DNA of 64,000 nucleotides from Thermodesulfobium acidiphilum (GCF_003057965.1 NZ_CP020921.1:817001-881000); one strand, 5' to 3'. Positions 27,204 to 37,025 are shown, counted from the first letter of the stretch. Made by a program: numbers and translations. The notes: generated from the sequence alone by a model not told the origin.

Positions 27204-28489
27204 GATTGTTGGGCCTTAACTATAAGAGCGCAACGGTAGATATTAGAGAAAAAATCTCTTTTCCAGGTCACAATGATTTGATTTCAGGTTTGAAAATTCT
27301 TTTTTCTATTGTTGAACCTGACGAAGCAATCATTATTTCTACATGTAATCGAACTGAAGTTATATGTGTAAATCCGAAAAAAGATATAATAGAATTTTTC
27401 TCCTATATTGCGAATATTCCCAAAGAGTCTATGAAAAAATTTACTTACTATTTTGAAGATATTCAAGTTGCTAAGCATTTGTTTATTGTAGCATCCAGTC
27501 TTGATTCTTTAGTAGTTGGTGAAAGTCAGATCTTATCTCAGATTAAAGATGCTCAAGAAATTGCGAGCACAAATAAGTTTAGTAGTTTGATATTAAATCA
27601 TTTGATCTCTCAAGCTATAAGAGTTGGGAAACGAGTGAGAACAGAAACTCAAATAGGAAAGGGTAATTTGAGCGTTGCAACTGTTGCTATTGATCTTGCA
27701 AATTCAATCTTTGGATCCATTGAAAAAAAGAAAATTTTGGTAGTTGGTGCTGGCAAAATGTCAAAACTTTTTTTAAAAACTTTGAAAAATCATGGCGTTT
27801 CAAATATATTTATTAGCAATAGAAGTAAAGAAAAGGGGATTGAAATTTCAAGCGAATTTAACGCTAAATTTTTGGAATTCGAAAGAAGATTTGAAATATT
27901 AAATGAAGTTGATATTGTTCTTACTTCTACGGGTTCTTGTGATTATATCTTCCCTTTTGAGTTGGTTAAAAAAAGTACAAGTAAAAGAACTGAGTCTTTA
28001 TTTATGATTGACATTGCTATTCCCAGAGATATAGATCCAAAAATTAATAGCTTAGAAAACGTTTTTTTGTATAATATTGACGATTTAACTAGAATTGTTG
28101 AAAAAAATAGAAGCAAAAGGTTGAAGGAAATACCTAGGGTAGAAGAGATAATCGAAGAAGAACTAAAAATATTTAATCATTGGTGCTATCTTAATAAAAT
28201 TATTCCTACTATTTCAAGAATTAGAATAGCTGCAGAAAAAATTAGAAAAGCTGAAGTAGAAAAGACTCTTTCTAAGTTGAATAGCAAACTTTCAGAAAAA
28301 GAAGTTGAACAAATAGACGCTATGACTAAAGCTATAGTGAAAAAGATATTACACAATCCAACTGTTCAATTAAAGCGACATATTAATGATAATAATTTGG
28401 AGAACATAATTAATATAACTGAACTTTTATTTAACTTAGATTCTGATTTATTATTGCCAGATTTTGGTAAACATAAGGAGTTAAAATGA
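27194..28489 (+). CDS. hemA: Glutamyl-tRNA reductase
   Basis: Reduces glutamyl-tRNA to glutamate-1-semialdehyde, the first committed step of C5 tetrapyrrole synthesis. The 431 residues show LLGLNYKSATVDIREKISF, the nucleophile Cys near residue 51 in ISTCNRTEV, GESQILSQIKDA, VRTETQIGKGNLSVA and a C-terminal dimerisation helix. TTG start at 27194 overlaps the siroheme gene by 10 bases. A stop just upstream in frame excludes earlier starts. Confidence 0.95.
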   Translation: MQLRLLGLNYKSATVDIREKISFPGHNDLISGLKILFSIVEPDEAIIISTCNRTEVICVNPKKDIIEFFSYIANIPKESMKKFTYYFEDIQVAKHLFIVASSLDSLVVGESQILSQIKDAQEIASTNKFSSLILNHLISQAIRVGKRVRTETQIGKGNLSVATVAIDLANSIFGSIEKKKILVVGAGKMSKLFLKTLKNHGVSNIFISNRSKEKGIEISSEFNAKFLEFERRFEILNEVDIVLTSTGSCDYIFPFELVKKSTSKRTESLFMIDIAIPRDIDPKINSLENVFLYNIDDLTRIVEKNRSKRLKEIPRVEEIIEEELKIFNHWCYLNKIIPTISRIRIAAEKIRKAEVEKTLSKLNSKLSEKEVEQIDAMTKAIVKKILHNPTVQLKRHINDNNLENIINITELLFNLDSDLLLPDFGKHKELK

Positions 28490-29298
28490 TTTTAGTGGCT
28501 ATTGATTTAATAGTACTATCTATCTTTTTCTCTGTTTTAAATATTTTCAAAAATAATAAAATTAATATATACCTTTCTGTTATTTTTGCTTTGCTTTGTT
28601 TTTTTGATTTAGGAATTTACATTATAAAATTATTTTTAAGTTCACAGTTTTTTTATATTAATATTTTTATTTACGAAAAATTAATTAGTACCTTTTTATT
28701 ACTTGTTTTTATATACTTTAGCTTTAAAAAAAGCTGGAGAATTATAGCTCTATTTGTTATTTTATTCTCTTTATTTTTTCTTATCCATTCAGATATATTT
28801 GAATTTTCAAAAATAATTGTTCTTAGTAACATTTATAACAAAAATTTCCCACATATTCTTTTGTTTTATCATTATATGTTTGCATCTATTGCTCAAACTT
28901 TATTTTTGTCTTCCTTTATAATTTCTTTCTTTTTCTTTTATGAAAGATGGAGAGTGAAACATAAAAAATTTGGTCCGTTTATAAAGCTTTTACCTTCACT
29001 ACCAGAGCTTGATAAAAAGATCTTGAGCTTTATATCTTTGGGATTTTGTTTTTTAACCCTGTCAATATTTCTTGGTTTTGTAATTTTAAAAGAAACGTAT
29101 AATGGTTTTTACTTAATTGATCCAAATAATGTGCTTAATGTTGTATTATGGATAATGTTTTTAATATATATAATTATAAGGAAAAAAACTAAAATGATGA
29201 CTGAAAAACTTTCATGGTTGGTCTTAATTTCAACAATTTTAACCTTTTTATCTATTTTTCTTAGTTATTTTACCATTACATTTCATAATTTTCGGTAA
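28486..29298 (+). CDS. HemX/CcsA-like integral membrane protein
   Basis: A 270-residue protein with about eight hydrophobic segments, situated between hemA and hemC, exactly where the cytochrome c assembly-type protein HemX lies in other bacteria. Conserved-looking pieces include HYMFASIAQTLFLSSF and FCFLTLSIFLGFVI. HemX is linked to regulating glutamyl-tRNA reductase level in Bacillus; applied here this is inference. ATG overlaps the hemA stop (ATGA). Confidence 0.7.
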   Translation: MILVAIDLIVLSIFFSVLNIFKNNKINIYLSVIFALLCFFDLGIYIIKLFLSSQFFYINIFIYEKLISTFLLLVFIYFSFKKSWRIIALFVILFSLFFLIHSDIFEFSKIIVLSNIYNKNFPHILLFYHYMFASIAQTLFLSSFIISFFFFYERWRVKHKKFGPFIKLLPSLPELDKKILSFISLGFCFLTLSIFLGFVILKETYNGFYLIDPNNVLNVVLWIMFLIYIIIRKKTKMMTEKLSWLVLISTILTFLSIFLSYFTITFHNFR

Positions 29299-29310
29299 AG
29301 GAGAGAATAT

Positions 29311-30204
29311 TTGAGAGGAAAAATTATAATTGGTACTCGCGGGAGCAAGCTCGCTCTTACTCAGGCAAGATATGTAGCCAATCTTATTAATAAATTTGAT
29401 AGTAATATTAAGATTGAAATAAAGATCATAAAAACTACTGGAGACAAACTGATGGTTGCGCTGCACAAAGCGCCAGAAAAAGGATTATTTGTTAAAGAAA
29501 TTGAAGAGGCGCTCTTGAATAAAGAAATAGATTTAGCTGTACACAGCATGAAAGATATGCCAGCAGAAACTATAAGCGAACTAGAAATTTTCGCTGTGCC
29601 TATTAGAGAAGATCCTTCTGATGTAATTGTGCCTAGAAACAAATTAAATGTTGGGAGTTTAAAAGATATCGATTCAAACTCAGTATTTGCAACCAGTAGT
29701 CTAAGAAGGATTTCTCTTATAAATAATTTTTTGAAGTGTAAAGAAATTAAAGACATAAGGGGAAATATTGATACTAGATTAAAAAAACTTGATGAAGGTT
29801 TTTGTGATTATATTATAATGGCAAAAGCTGCTTTAGATAGGCTTGGAATTAAAAGAAATTTTATTACACTTGATCCATTTAGCTTTGTTCCTGCTGTAGC
29901 ACAGGGTGCACTTGCTATTCAGGGAAGGAAAGAGGATTTTAATAAGTTTGCTGAAATTATAAGATTTTTAGATGACTCTGATACAAGAATTTCGACAGAT
30001 ATTGAAAGAAGGGTTTTAAGACTGATTGGTGGTGGCTGTCAAATCCCCTTTGGCTGTTATGTCTGTCCTATTGAAAACAAATTTTTTAAAATTTCTGCTT
30101 TTATAGAAAAAGATGATAATATAATAAGAGTTTTATTTGAAGAAGACTTTAAAAAGGATAAAAATGAGGTTGCTGATGAAATATATAAAAGACTTTTTTT
30201 CTAA
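29311..30204 (+). CDS. hemC: Porphobilinogen deaminase (hydroxymethylbilane synthase)
   Basis: Polymerises four porphobilinogens to hydroxymethylbilane. The 297 residues begin IIIGTRGSKLALTQARYVAN, then LFVKEIEEALL, DLAVHSMKDMPAE, ATSSLRR, RGNIDTRLKKL and the dipyrromethane-cofactor cysteine near residue 243 in IGGGCQIPFG. TTG start behind AAAGGAG. The following gene overlaps its end by 29 bases. Confidence 0.96.
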   Translation: MRGKIIIGTRGSKLALTQARYVANLINKFDSNIKIEIKIIKTTGDKLMVALHKAPEKGLFVKEIEEALLNKEIDLAVHSMKDMPAETISELEIFAVPIREDPSDVIVPRNKLNVGSLKDIDSNSVFATSSLRRISLINNFLKCKEIKDIRGNIDTRLKKLDEGFCDYIIMAKAALDRLGIKRNFITLDPFSFVPAVAQGALAIQGRKEDFNKFAEIIRFLDDSDTRISTDIERRVLRLIGGGCQIPFGCYVCPIENKFFKISAFIEKDDNIIRVLFEEDFKKDKNEVADEIYKRLFF

Positions 30205-31204
30205 TAAAGTTTTTAGACATCTTGTTTATTTTTTTATTTTTTTATTTTTAGTTAACTTTGTCTTTCTTAAAACAAATGCCTATTCACAGGAAAGCACTTT
30301 AAGTTTAAGACTAGGAAATGGAATGGTTATTGTTCTTGGTGAACAATCATCTTTAAGTAAAATTAAAGATTTGATTCTTACAAGTAAAAGGAAGTTTGAA
30401 ACGATTCAGGATTTGGCTGATTTTATCTCCAGTGAACACATAAGTGGGATTAAAGAAATTGGATTATTTGTTTCTGATAATTTACAACCTAATGAAAATA
30501 TAAAAAAGGTGTTTGATGGAACATTAAGAGATGCCATCGAAAAGGGTGTAATACCATATTTGCCAAATAACATAAAGTTCTCTCAGGTAAGAGAATTTTT
30601 GGAAAGTTTTGGATATAACGTTATCTTTGGCCCAGGTGTTTATCCTTTTTCTGATAAATTAAAATGTGAAGTGAAGCTTGCAAGTTATGGTCTTAAAAGT
30701 GGAAGTTATATTGAAATTAATTGGAAAAAATATATTCCTAAAAAATTGGGTTATTTTTTGATTGCGATTGATCCAAATAATGGCAAAATTATTAGCGAAG
30801 GCAATTTTAATACCTCTTTCCATCATCAAGAGAATGCCGCTTTAGTTAATTACCTTCAATCTGTGCCAAAAAATGCCTTTTTGCTTGGTGTAATAAATAT
30901 AGAAGCTATGAGGAAAATGGATAGTGATTCATATACACTTCTAAATCAAATGGGATTACATTTAGTTCCTTTTGGATACTATGGATATAGCCATGCATTT
31001 ATTTTGGATGTAAAAGAAAAAAAAGCGCTGGAAGAAAGATCTTCAACTATATCAGAACTATATTATGTTCCTCCAGAGAAATTGGATGAATCAAGTTTTA
31101 TTAGATTAATTAATAAAAAACCACTTCCAACAATTTATCTTGACGGTTTAAGCCCTGATTCAAAAGTTTTAGTTTTTTCACTGCCGCAAAATAGGAGGTT
31201 TTGA
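30176..31204 (+). CDS. Secreted protein with ILEI/FAM3 (PANDER)-like domain
   Basis: A 342-residue protein with an N-terminal hydrophobic export segment (about residues 12-31, HLVYFFIFLFLVNFVFL). A stretch at about 150-290 resembles the ILEI/FAM3 fold: GLKSGSYIEINWKKY, YFLIAIDPNNGKII, FNTSFHHQENAALVNYL, AFLLGVINIEAM, and MGLHLVPFGYYGYSHAFI. That domain is best known from vertebrate cytokine-like proteins and some bacterial glycan-associated proteins. I chose ATG at 30176 because GAGG precedes it by 6 bases. The function is unknown. The domain call is by eye and needs profile support. Confidence 0.65.
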   Translation: MKYIKDFFSNKVFRHLVYFFIFLFLVNFVFLKTNAYSQESTLSLRLGNGMVIVLGEQSSLSKIKDLILTSKRKFETIQDLADFISSEHISGIKEIGLFVSDNLQPNENIKKVFDGTLRDAIEKGVIPYLPNNIKFSQVREFLESFGYNVIFGPGVYPFSDKLKCEVKLASYGLKSGSYIEINWKKYIPKKLGYFLIAIDPNNGKIISEGNFNTSFHHQENAALVNYLQSVPKNAFLLGVINIEAMRKMDSDSYTLLNQMGLHLVPFGYYGYSHAFILDVKEKKALEERSSTISELYYVPPEKLDESSFIRLINKKPLPTIYLDGLSPDSKVLVFSLPQNRRF

Positions 31205-33384
31205 TGTCTGAGAGTAAGAAAAAAGTAATGATTGTTGAGTCGCCATCTAAAACAAAAACTCTTTCTAAAATACTTGGCAAGTCTTTAAAAATTTTAGCGT
31301 CAAAGGGTCACGTTCGTGACTTACCAAAAACAAGGCTTGGCATTGATATAGATAATAATTTTGATCCTACTTTTAGGATTATGAAAGAAAAAAGCAAGCT
31401 TATAGAAGATTTAAGAAAAGAGGTAAAGGATGCAAAAATAGTTTATCTTGCTCCAGATCCTGATAGAGAAGGCGAAGCAATTGCATGGCATTTAAAAGAA
31501 GTGCTTAAGTTAAAAGATGGTCAGTACAAAAGGGTATATTTTAATGAAATTACTGAAAAAGCTGTTAAAGAAGCAATGAGGCAACCAAGAGATTTAGATA
31601 CAAAACTTATTGAGGCACAAAAAGCAAGAAGAATTTTAGATAGAATAATTGGTTATAAAATATCTCCGTTCCTGTGGAAAACTCTCCAAAGGGGACTTTC
31701 TGCTGGCAGAGTTCAGTCGGTTGCGCTAAGAATGGTGGTTGAGAGAGAAAGAGAAATAAGAGATTTTGAAGTTAAAAAGTATTATACCTTTCAGATTAAA
31801 TGCCTAGATGACAATAATAAAGAGTTTACTTTAAAGTTATGTGACAAAAAATATAATCCAATAAAATTTTTTGATGAAGATGAGGCTAATGAGGTTCTTA
31901 AAAAATTAGAAGGTGCAAAACTTGCTATAAAAAGCCTAGAAATTAAGGAAAAGAAAAAGAATTCACCATTTCCCTTCATTACCAGTACCCTTCAACAGGA
32001 AGCACAAAAAAAACACGGGTTTAGCTTAAAGAAAACAATGAAATTGGCGCAGTCACTATATGAAGGTCTTCAGATTGGTCCTGAGGGAAGTACTGGATTG
32101 ATTACATACATGAGAACAGATTCCTTCAACGTTTCTCTTGAGGCACAGGAAAATGCAAAGGAGCTAATTGTAAAACTATTTGGTGAAGACTTTTACAAAA
32201 AATATCATCCAAAAAAGAATAAAAGCAGTCAGGAAGCACATGAAGCTATAAGGCCTACATCAGTTTTTAGATTACCAGATGAAATAAAGCAGTATCTTGG
32301 CAAAGAATATTATCTTTTATATGATCTTATCTGGAAAAGATTCATGGCAAGCCAGATGGCGAATGCTGTTTATGATGCGCTCGAGATCAAAGGTGAAGCC
32401 GAAAATTATAATTTTTTTGCTAGATTTTTAAATTTAAAATTTCCTGGATATATGGTTTTGTGGGATGAAGAAAAAGAAACTGATGAAAATGATGAAGTTT
32501 TCCCTAAATTAACTGAAGGTAAACTTTATGAAATAGTTTCTATTGATAAAATTGAAGGATTTCTTTCTCCGCCTCCTAGATACACTGAGGCTACCCTTGT
32601 AAAAAGATTAGAAGAGCTTGGAATTGGAAGACCTTCTACATATGCTCCAACTATTATTACTCTTCAAGAGAGAAATTATGTCAAAAAAGAGGGGAAGGTT
32701 TTAATTCCTACAAAAATTGGCGAAGAAGTAACAGATATACTGGTAAAATATTTTCCTGACATTGTTGATTATGAATTTACTGCAAAAATGGAAAGCGATC
32801 TGGATAAGATATTTAATGAAGAAGATAGAATAAAACTCCTAAAGGATTTTTACCAGCCGTTTGAAATGAGTCTTCATAATTTTGAAGAGAATTCAATTGA
32901 AATTCTTAACTCTTTGGTTTCTGAGAAAAAATGCCCATTATGTGGTTCTGACATGAAATTAAGAATTAGTAAATTTGGCAGATTTTACTCATGTTCAAGA
33001 TATCCTGAGTGTAAAGGTAAATTACCCTTTGAGGATTCTTCTAATAGTGAAAAAAATAATAATGAAGAAAATTTGAATAAAAACGAGGATGATGCTAAAG
33101 AATCGGATGTTGAGTGTCCAATATGCGGTAGTAAAATGGTTGAGAAAAGAAGCAAATTTGGAAGGTTTTTAGCCTGTTCAAGATATCCAGAGTGTAAAGG
33201 CACCCTGCCTTATGGGAAAAGGGTCGAACAAAGGTGCCCAAATTGCGGTGGTCAATTAATTAGGACATTTAGTAAAAAAGGTAAACCTTATTATAAGTGT
33301 GTAAATAAAGATTGTAATTATTATAGTTTCAAGTTACCGAATAATGGTAAAAATCATAAGGTTGAAAAATCTACAAAGGAATAG
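31204..33384 (+). CDS. topA: DNA topoisomerase I
   Basis: Type IA topoisomerase relaxing negative supercoils. The 726 residues have the Toprim domain (KVMIVESPSKTKTL, DPDREGEAIAWHL), the catalytic tyrosine in TGLITYMRTDSFNV, and GIGRPSTYAPTI. Three C-terminal four-cysteine zinc ribbons follow (CPLCGSDM..., CPICGSKM..., CPNCGGQL...). ATG at 31204 with AGGAGG at 31193-31198, overlapping the upstream TGA (TGATG). topA-trmFO-xer is a known gene order in firmicutes. Confidence 0.97.
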   Translation: MSESKKKVMIVESPSKTKTLSKILGKSLKILASKGHVRDLPKTRLGIDIDNNFDPTFRIMKEKSKLIEDLRKEVKDAKIVYLAPDPDREGEAIAWHLKEVLKLKDGQYKRVYFNEITEKAVKEAMRQPRDLDTKLIEAQKARRILDRIIGYKISPFLWKTLQRGLSAGRVQSVALRMVVEREREIRDFEVKKYYTFQIKCLDDNNKEFTLKLCDKKYNPIKFFDEDEANEVLKKLEGAKLAIKSLEIKEKKKNSPFPFITSTLQQEAQKKHGFSLKKTMKLAQSLYEGLQIGPEGSTGLITYMRTDSFNVSLEAQENAKELIVKLFGEDFYKKYHPKKNKSSQEAHEAIRPTSVFRLPDEIKQYLGKEYYLLYDLIWKRFMASQMANAVYDALEIKGEAENYNFFARFLNLKFPGYMVLWDEEKETDENDEVFPKLTEGKLYEIVSIDKIEGFLSPPPRYTEATLVKRLEELGIGRPSTYAPTIITLQERNYVKKEGKVLIPTKIGEEVTDILVKYFPDIVDYEFTAKMESDLDKIFNEEDRIKLLKDFYQPFEMSLHNFEENSIEILNSLVSEKKCPLCGSDMKLRISKFGRFYSCSRYPECKGKLPFEDSSNSEKNNNEENLNKNEDDAKESDVECPICGSKMVEKRSKFGRFLACSRYPECKGTLPYGKRVEQRCPNCGGQLIRTFSKKGKPYYKCVNKDCNYYSFKLPNNGKNHKVEKSTKE

Positions 33385-33387
33385 AAA

Positions 33388-34725
33388 ATGTATTTTAATA
33401 AAGAAAAAGACAGAATAAACATAATAGGTGCAGGATTGGCCGGAAGCGAAGCGGCTCTTTTTTTGCTTGAGAGAGGATATTTATTAAACATTTATGAAAT
33501 GAGGCCGAAAGTTAAGACCCCTGTTCATAAAACAGATTTATTTGCAGAACTTGTATGTAGTAATTCATTGGGAAATAAAAGTGTTTTTTCAGCTTCAGGT
33601 TTGCTTAAAGAAGAAATTAGAATCCTAGGATCCACTCTAATAAAATTAGCTGAAATTTCTTCAGTAGAGGCAGGACAAGCGCTTGCAGTTGACAGAGAAG
33701 AGTTTTCCAGGCGAGTTACTGATAAGATAATCTCTTATCCAAATGTTAGTGTTATTAGGGAAGAAGTAAGAGAAATTCCAGAAAACACTTTTACTATAGT
33801 GGCAACTGGGCCTTTAACATCTGAAAATTTATTTAAATATTTTCAAAAATTTTTGGATAGCAAAGATTTGTATTTTTATGATGCTACATCGCCTATTATA
33901 AGGTATGATTCTATCGATTTAAATTTTGCATTCTGGGCAAACAGATATAATAAGGGAGATAGTGCGTATTTAAATTGTCCAATGTCAGAAGAAGAATACA
34001 ATATTTTTTATGAAGAACTGACAAAAGCTGATAGTATAAGAAGTCATTTTCCGGATGAGGAAAAATATTTTGAAGGTTGTATGCCAATAGAAGAATTGGC
34101 TAGGAGAGGTAGAAATACACTTTTGTATGGTCCATTAAAGCCAAAAGGGTTAAAAGATCCAAGAACAAATAAAGAACCATATTGTGTGGTTCAGCTCAGG
34201 TCTGAAAATAAAGATAAAACATTATTTAACATGGTTGGATTTCAAACAAGGCTTCCTTTTAAAGAGCAAGATAGGATATTCAGATTTATTCCAGCTCTAA
34301 AAAATGCTGAATTTGTAAGGTATGGAGTAATGCATAAAAATATTTACTTTAATTCTTCCTCGTTAATTAAAGAAAATTTAGAATCAAAAAAAATCAACAA
34401 TCTTTTTTTTGCAGGCCAGATCATTGGGACAGAAGGTTATATTGAGGCGATTGCAACAGGATTACTGGCTGCAATAAATTTACACCTAAAAATTCAGGGA
34501 AAATCTTATCTTATTTTACCAAGAACCACAATGTTAGGTTCTTTGATAAATCATATTATTAATGTTTCAGCCGAAAAACCTGCTCCAATGAATGCGTCAT
34601 TTGGTTTATTGCCACCTCTTTTTGAGAAGATGAACAAGAAAAGAAGATATGAAGAGTATGCAAAGAGGTCTTTACGTGAATTAAATAAATATCTCTCTGA
34701 TTTCAAATACTATTATGAAAATTAG
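33388..34725 (+). CDS. trmFO: Methylenetetrahydrofolate--tRNA-(uracil-5-)-methyltransferase TrmFO
   Basis: Flavoprotein making m5U54 in tRNA with methylenetetrahydrofolate. The 445 residues start with the FAD fold INIIGAGLAGSEAALFLLERG, then YEMRPKVKTPVHKTD, ELVCSNSLGN, DATSPII, CPMSEEEY, GMMNASFGLLPPL-type PAPMNASFGLLPPLF near the end. The length is normal. It lies 3 bases after topA and its end overlaps the recombinase start. Confidence 0.96.
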   Translation: MYFNKEKDRINIIGAGLAGSEAALFLLERGYLLNIYEMRPKVKTPVHKTDLFAELVCSNSLGNKSVFSASGLLKEEIRILGSTLIKLAEISSVEAGQALAVDREEFSRRVTDKIISYPNVSVIREEVREIPENTFTIVATGPLTSENLFKYFQKFLDSKDLYFYDATSPIIRYDSIDLNFAFWANRYNKGDSAYLNCPMSEEEYNIFYEELTKADSIRSHFPDEEKYFEGCMPIEELARRGRNTLLYGPLKPKGLKDPRTNKEPYCVVQLRSENKDKTLFNMVGFQTRLPFKEQDRIFRFIPALKNAEFVRYGVMHKNIYFNSSSLIKENLESKKINNLFFAGQIIGTEGYIEAIATGLLAAINLHLKIQGKSYLILPRTTMLGSLINHIINVSAEKPAPMNASFGLLPPLFEKMNKKRRYEEYAKRSLRELNKYLSDFKYYYEN

Positions 34726-35611
34726 GAAAAATCAGATTTTTGATTTTTTGGATTATTTACAGTTTAGTAAACTATGCTCTAATAATACTATTAGAGCATA
34801 TAGGAGCGACCTTATTAACTGGTTTGGATTTTTAAAGAATTCAAAAAATAATTTAAATGAACTTGAAATAATAAAGTTAACTTACGATTGGTTAATAAAG
34901 GATCAGAATTCAAAGTTACTAAAAAAAACTTCTATTTCAAGAAAAATTTCTGCAATTAAATCATTTTTAGATTATCTTTATAAGATTGACGTTATAGAGA
35001 ACAAATTATCTTTGACTTTAAAAAATCCAAAAAAAGATAGAATGTTGCCAAAGTATTTAAATTCTTCAGATATAGCTGATGTGATTAGCAAAAATTTTAC
35101 TTCCAATAACTTTTACAATATTAGAAATTCTCTTATTATTCTTTTACTATTCAACACAGGCATAAGAATAAGTGAATTAGAAAATATTAAGATAGAAGAT
35201 ATAAATTTTGATAGAAATGAAATTAGGATAATTGGGAAAGGAAACAAAGAGAGAATTGTCTTTTTTACAAATTTTACAAAGGATTTCTTAAAAAAATACA
35301 TTAATGAAAGACAAAAACTAAAAACAAATTGCCAATATCTTCTCCTTTCGAGGTTAAAGAACAAAATTAGCGAGAGAATGATTAGATATATTGTATCTAA
35401 TATCTGGGAAACCCAAACCGGGAAAAGGATTACGCCACACCAGCTTAGGCACTCTTTAGCAACCTTTTTACTCAATCAAGGAGTAGAATTAAAATATATT
35501 CAAGAAATTTTGGGTCATGAAAATATTAATACTACAAATATTTATGCTAAATTAACTGAAAAAACTATAAAAACAGAATACTACAAATCACTAGATAAAT
35601 TAGAAAAGTAA
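34715..35611 (+). CDS. Tyrosine recombinase XerC/XerD-like
   Basis: A 298-residue site-specific recombinase with an N-terminal SAM-like core-binding domain (residues about 5-90) and a catalytic domain. The catalytic set is visible: Arg in NTGIRISELE (about 150), Lys in GKGNKER, HQLRHSLATFLLNQG (about 242), and GHENINTTNIYAKL with the tyrosine nucleophile near 278. The position after topA-trmFO matches XerC/CodV of firmicutes, so a chromosome dimer resolvase is more likely than a mobile integrase. Confidence 0.93.
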   Translation: MKIRKNQIFDFLDYLQFSKLCSNNTIRAYRSDLINWFGFLKNSKNNLNELEIIKLTYDWLIKDQNSKLLKKTSISRKISAIKSFLDYLYKIDVIENKLSLTLKNPKKDRMLPKYLNSSDIADVISKNFTSNNFYNIRNSLIILLLFNTGIRISELENIKIEDINFDRNEIRIIGKGNKERIVFFTNFTKDFLKKYINERQKLKTNCQYLLLSRLKNKISERMIRYIVSNIWETQTGKRITPHQLRHSLATFLLNQGVELKYIQEILGHENINTTNIYAKLTEKTIKTEYYKSLDKLEK

Positions 35612-35632
35612 AATTCGAGAGGAGTGTTAAAA

Positions 35633-36358
35633 ATTAGGCTTGATAAGACGAGAAAAAATGATGAATTAAGACATATTGAAATTATTAAAGATTTTTTGAT
35701 TTATCCTGAAGGGAGTGTTTTGATCTCTTTTGGTAATACAAAAGTTATTTGTAATGCTTCAGTTGAAGATAAAGTACCACCCTTTTTAAAGGGTTCTGGT
35801 AGCGGATGGATTACCAGCGAGTATAGCATGATACCCCGTGCTACTCAAGATAGAAATGTTAGAGAGAGCACTTCTGGTAAAGTTTCTGGTAGAAATCAAG
35901 AAATTCAAAGAATAATAGGTAGGTCACTAAGAAGCGCTGTAGATCTAAGCCTTCTTGGTGAAAGAACAATATATATAGATGCAGAAGTAATACAAGCTGA
36001 TGCAGGAACAAGGTGTGCGAGTATAACAGGTGGTTTTGTTGCTCTTGTGCTTGCATTAAGGAAATTAAAAGAATATGGACTAATAAAAGCTAGTCCACTG
36101 AAATATTATGTTGCTGCTGTTTCTGTAGCAATTTTAAACGATGAAGTTATATTAGATCCAAATTTTGAGGAAGACGTTGTTGCTGATGTAGATCTTAATA
36201 TAATTGCTAACGAAAATAGAGAAATTATAGAAATTCAAGGAACTGCAGAAAAAAAACCATTTTCCAAAGAAAAATTAAATGAGATACTTTATATTGCTTA
36301 TATTGGGATAGAAAAGATAATAGCTATACAAAAAAAAGTGTTAAAGCTTACACGTTAA
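35633..36358 (+). CDS. rph: Ribonuclease PH, ATT start
   Basis: Phosphorolytic 3'-5' exoribonuclease that trims tRNA ends. The ATT at 35633 gives 241 residues and an N-terminus RLDKTRKNDELRHI, which lines up with the usual M-R-x-D-x-R start of RNase PH. GAGAGGAG lies 8 bases before it. A GTG at 35624 is in frame but is part of that ribosome binding site, so it cannot be served by it. Further motifs are GSGSGWITSEYSMIPRAT, GRSLRSAVDLSLLG, DADVIQADGGTR-type DAEVIQADAGTR and DLNIIANENREIIEIQGTAE. Confidence 0.93.
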   Translation: MRLDKTRKNDELRHIEIIKDFLIYPEGSVLISFGNTKVICNASVEDKVPPFLKGSGSGWITSEYSMIPRATQDRNVRESTSGKVSGRNQEIQRIIGRSLRSAVDLSLLGERTIYIDAEVIQADAGTRCASITGGFVALVLALRKLKEYGLIKASPLKYYVAAVSVAILNDEVILDPNFEEDVVADVDLNIIANENREIIEIQGTAEKKPFSKEKLNEILYIAYIGIEKIIAIQKKVLKLTR

Positions 36359-36377
36359 AATTGAAATTGAGGTGCCA

Positions 36378-36992
36378 ATGATGAAAATCAAGGCTCTAAG
36401 CGTGGGGTTTATTGGTGCGAACTGTTATATTATTGACTTTGATGACAACAATATAGCTCTCATAGATCCTGGTGACGAAGGCGAAAGAATTTCAAGAGAA
36501 TTTGATGGCAAAAAATTAAAGTGGATTCTTTTGACTCACGGGCACGCAGATCATATTATGGCTGTAAATATGTTAAAAGAAAAATTTAATCCTAAAATTA
36601 TTGTATCTATCAATGAAAAAGAGATTATTGAGAATCCTGAACTTAACCTTTCAAAGCAGTTTGGGATACCTTGTAGTGTCAAAGCTGATCTGTATGTTCA
36701 AGAAGGTATAATTAAACTAGATAGTCATAAAGTAAGAGTGCTTGAAACTCCTGGACATACTCCTGGATCTGTTATTTATATAATTGAAAATTACATGTTT
36801 ACGGGAGATACTCTTTTTAAGGACTCTATTGGTAGAATGGATTTGCCTGGTGGGGATAAGGCTTTGATGAAGAAAACCTTAAGAAGACTATCTGAAATAG
36901 AAGTTGATTATACTGTATTGCCAGGGCATGGACCATCAACTTCTTTGAAACGTGAACAAAAAAATAATCCTTACTTTATTTCATTTCTATAG
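36378..36992 (+). CDS. MBL-fold metallo-hydrolase (glyoxalase II-like)
   Basis: A 204-residue metallo-beta-lactamase fold hydrolase. The metal-binding THGHADHI (about residues 54-61), ETPGHTPGS, FTGDTLFKDSIGRMDLPGG and the closing LPGHGPSTSL are all present. This is the compact glyoxalase II-like form; the true substrate is open. ATG at 36378 with GAGG five bases upstream; ATG at 36381 is equally possible. It follows rph after 19 bases. Confidence 0.9.
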   Translation: MMKIKALSVGFIGANCYIIDFDDNNIALIDPGDEGERISREFDGKKLKWILLTHGHADHIMAVNMLKEKFNPKIIVSINEKEIIENPELNLSKQFGIPCSVKADLYVQEGIIKLDSHKVRVLETPGHTPGSVIYIIENYMFTGDTLFKDSIGRMDLPGGDKALMKKTLRRLSEIEVDYTVLPGHGPSTSLKREQKNNPYFISFL

Positions 36993-37025
36993 TGTTGAAA
37001 AGTATATTTGGGGGTTATAGAAAGT

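Noticed and set aside
32930-33250. Near-repeat DNA within topA (two similar stretches around 32940-33010 and 33115-33205)
   Set aside because: These encode consecutive zinc ribbons of the topoisomerase C-terminus, a normal domain repeat.
34715-35611. Tyrosine recombinase as the integrase of a mobile island
   Set aside because: It sits in the topA-trmFO-xer order known from chromosomes, with overlapping starts. No attachment repeats or cargo genes lie next to it.
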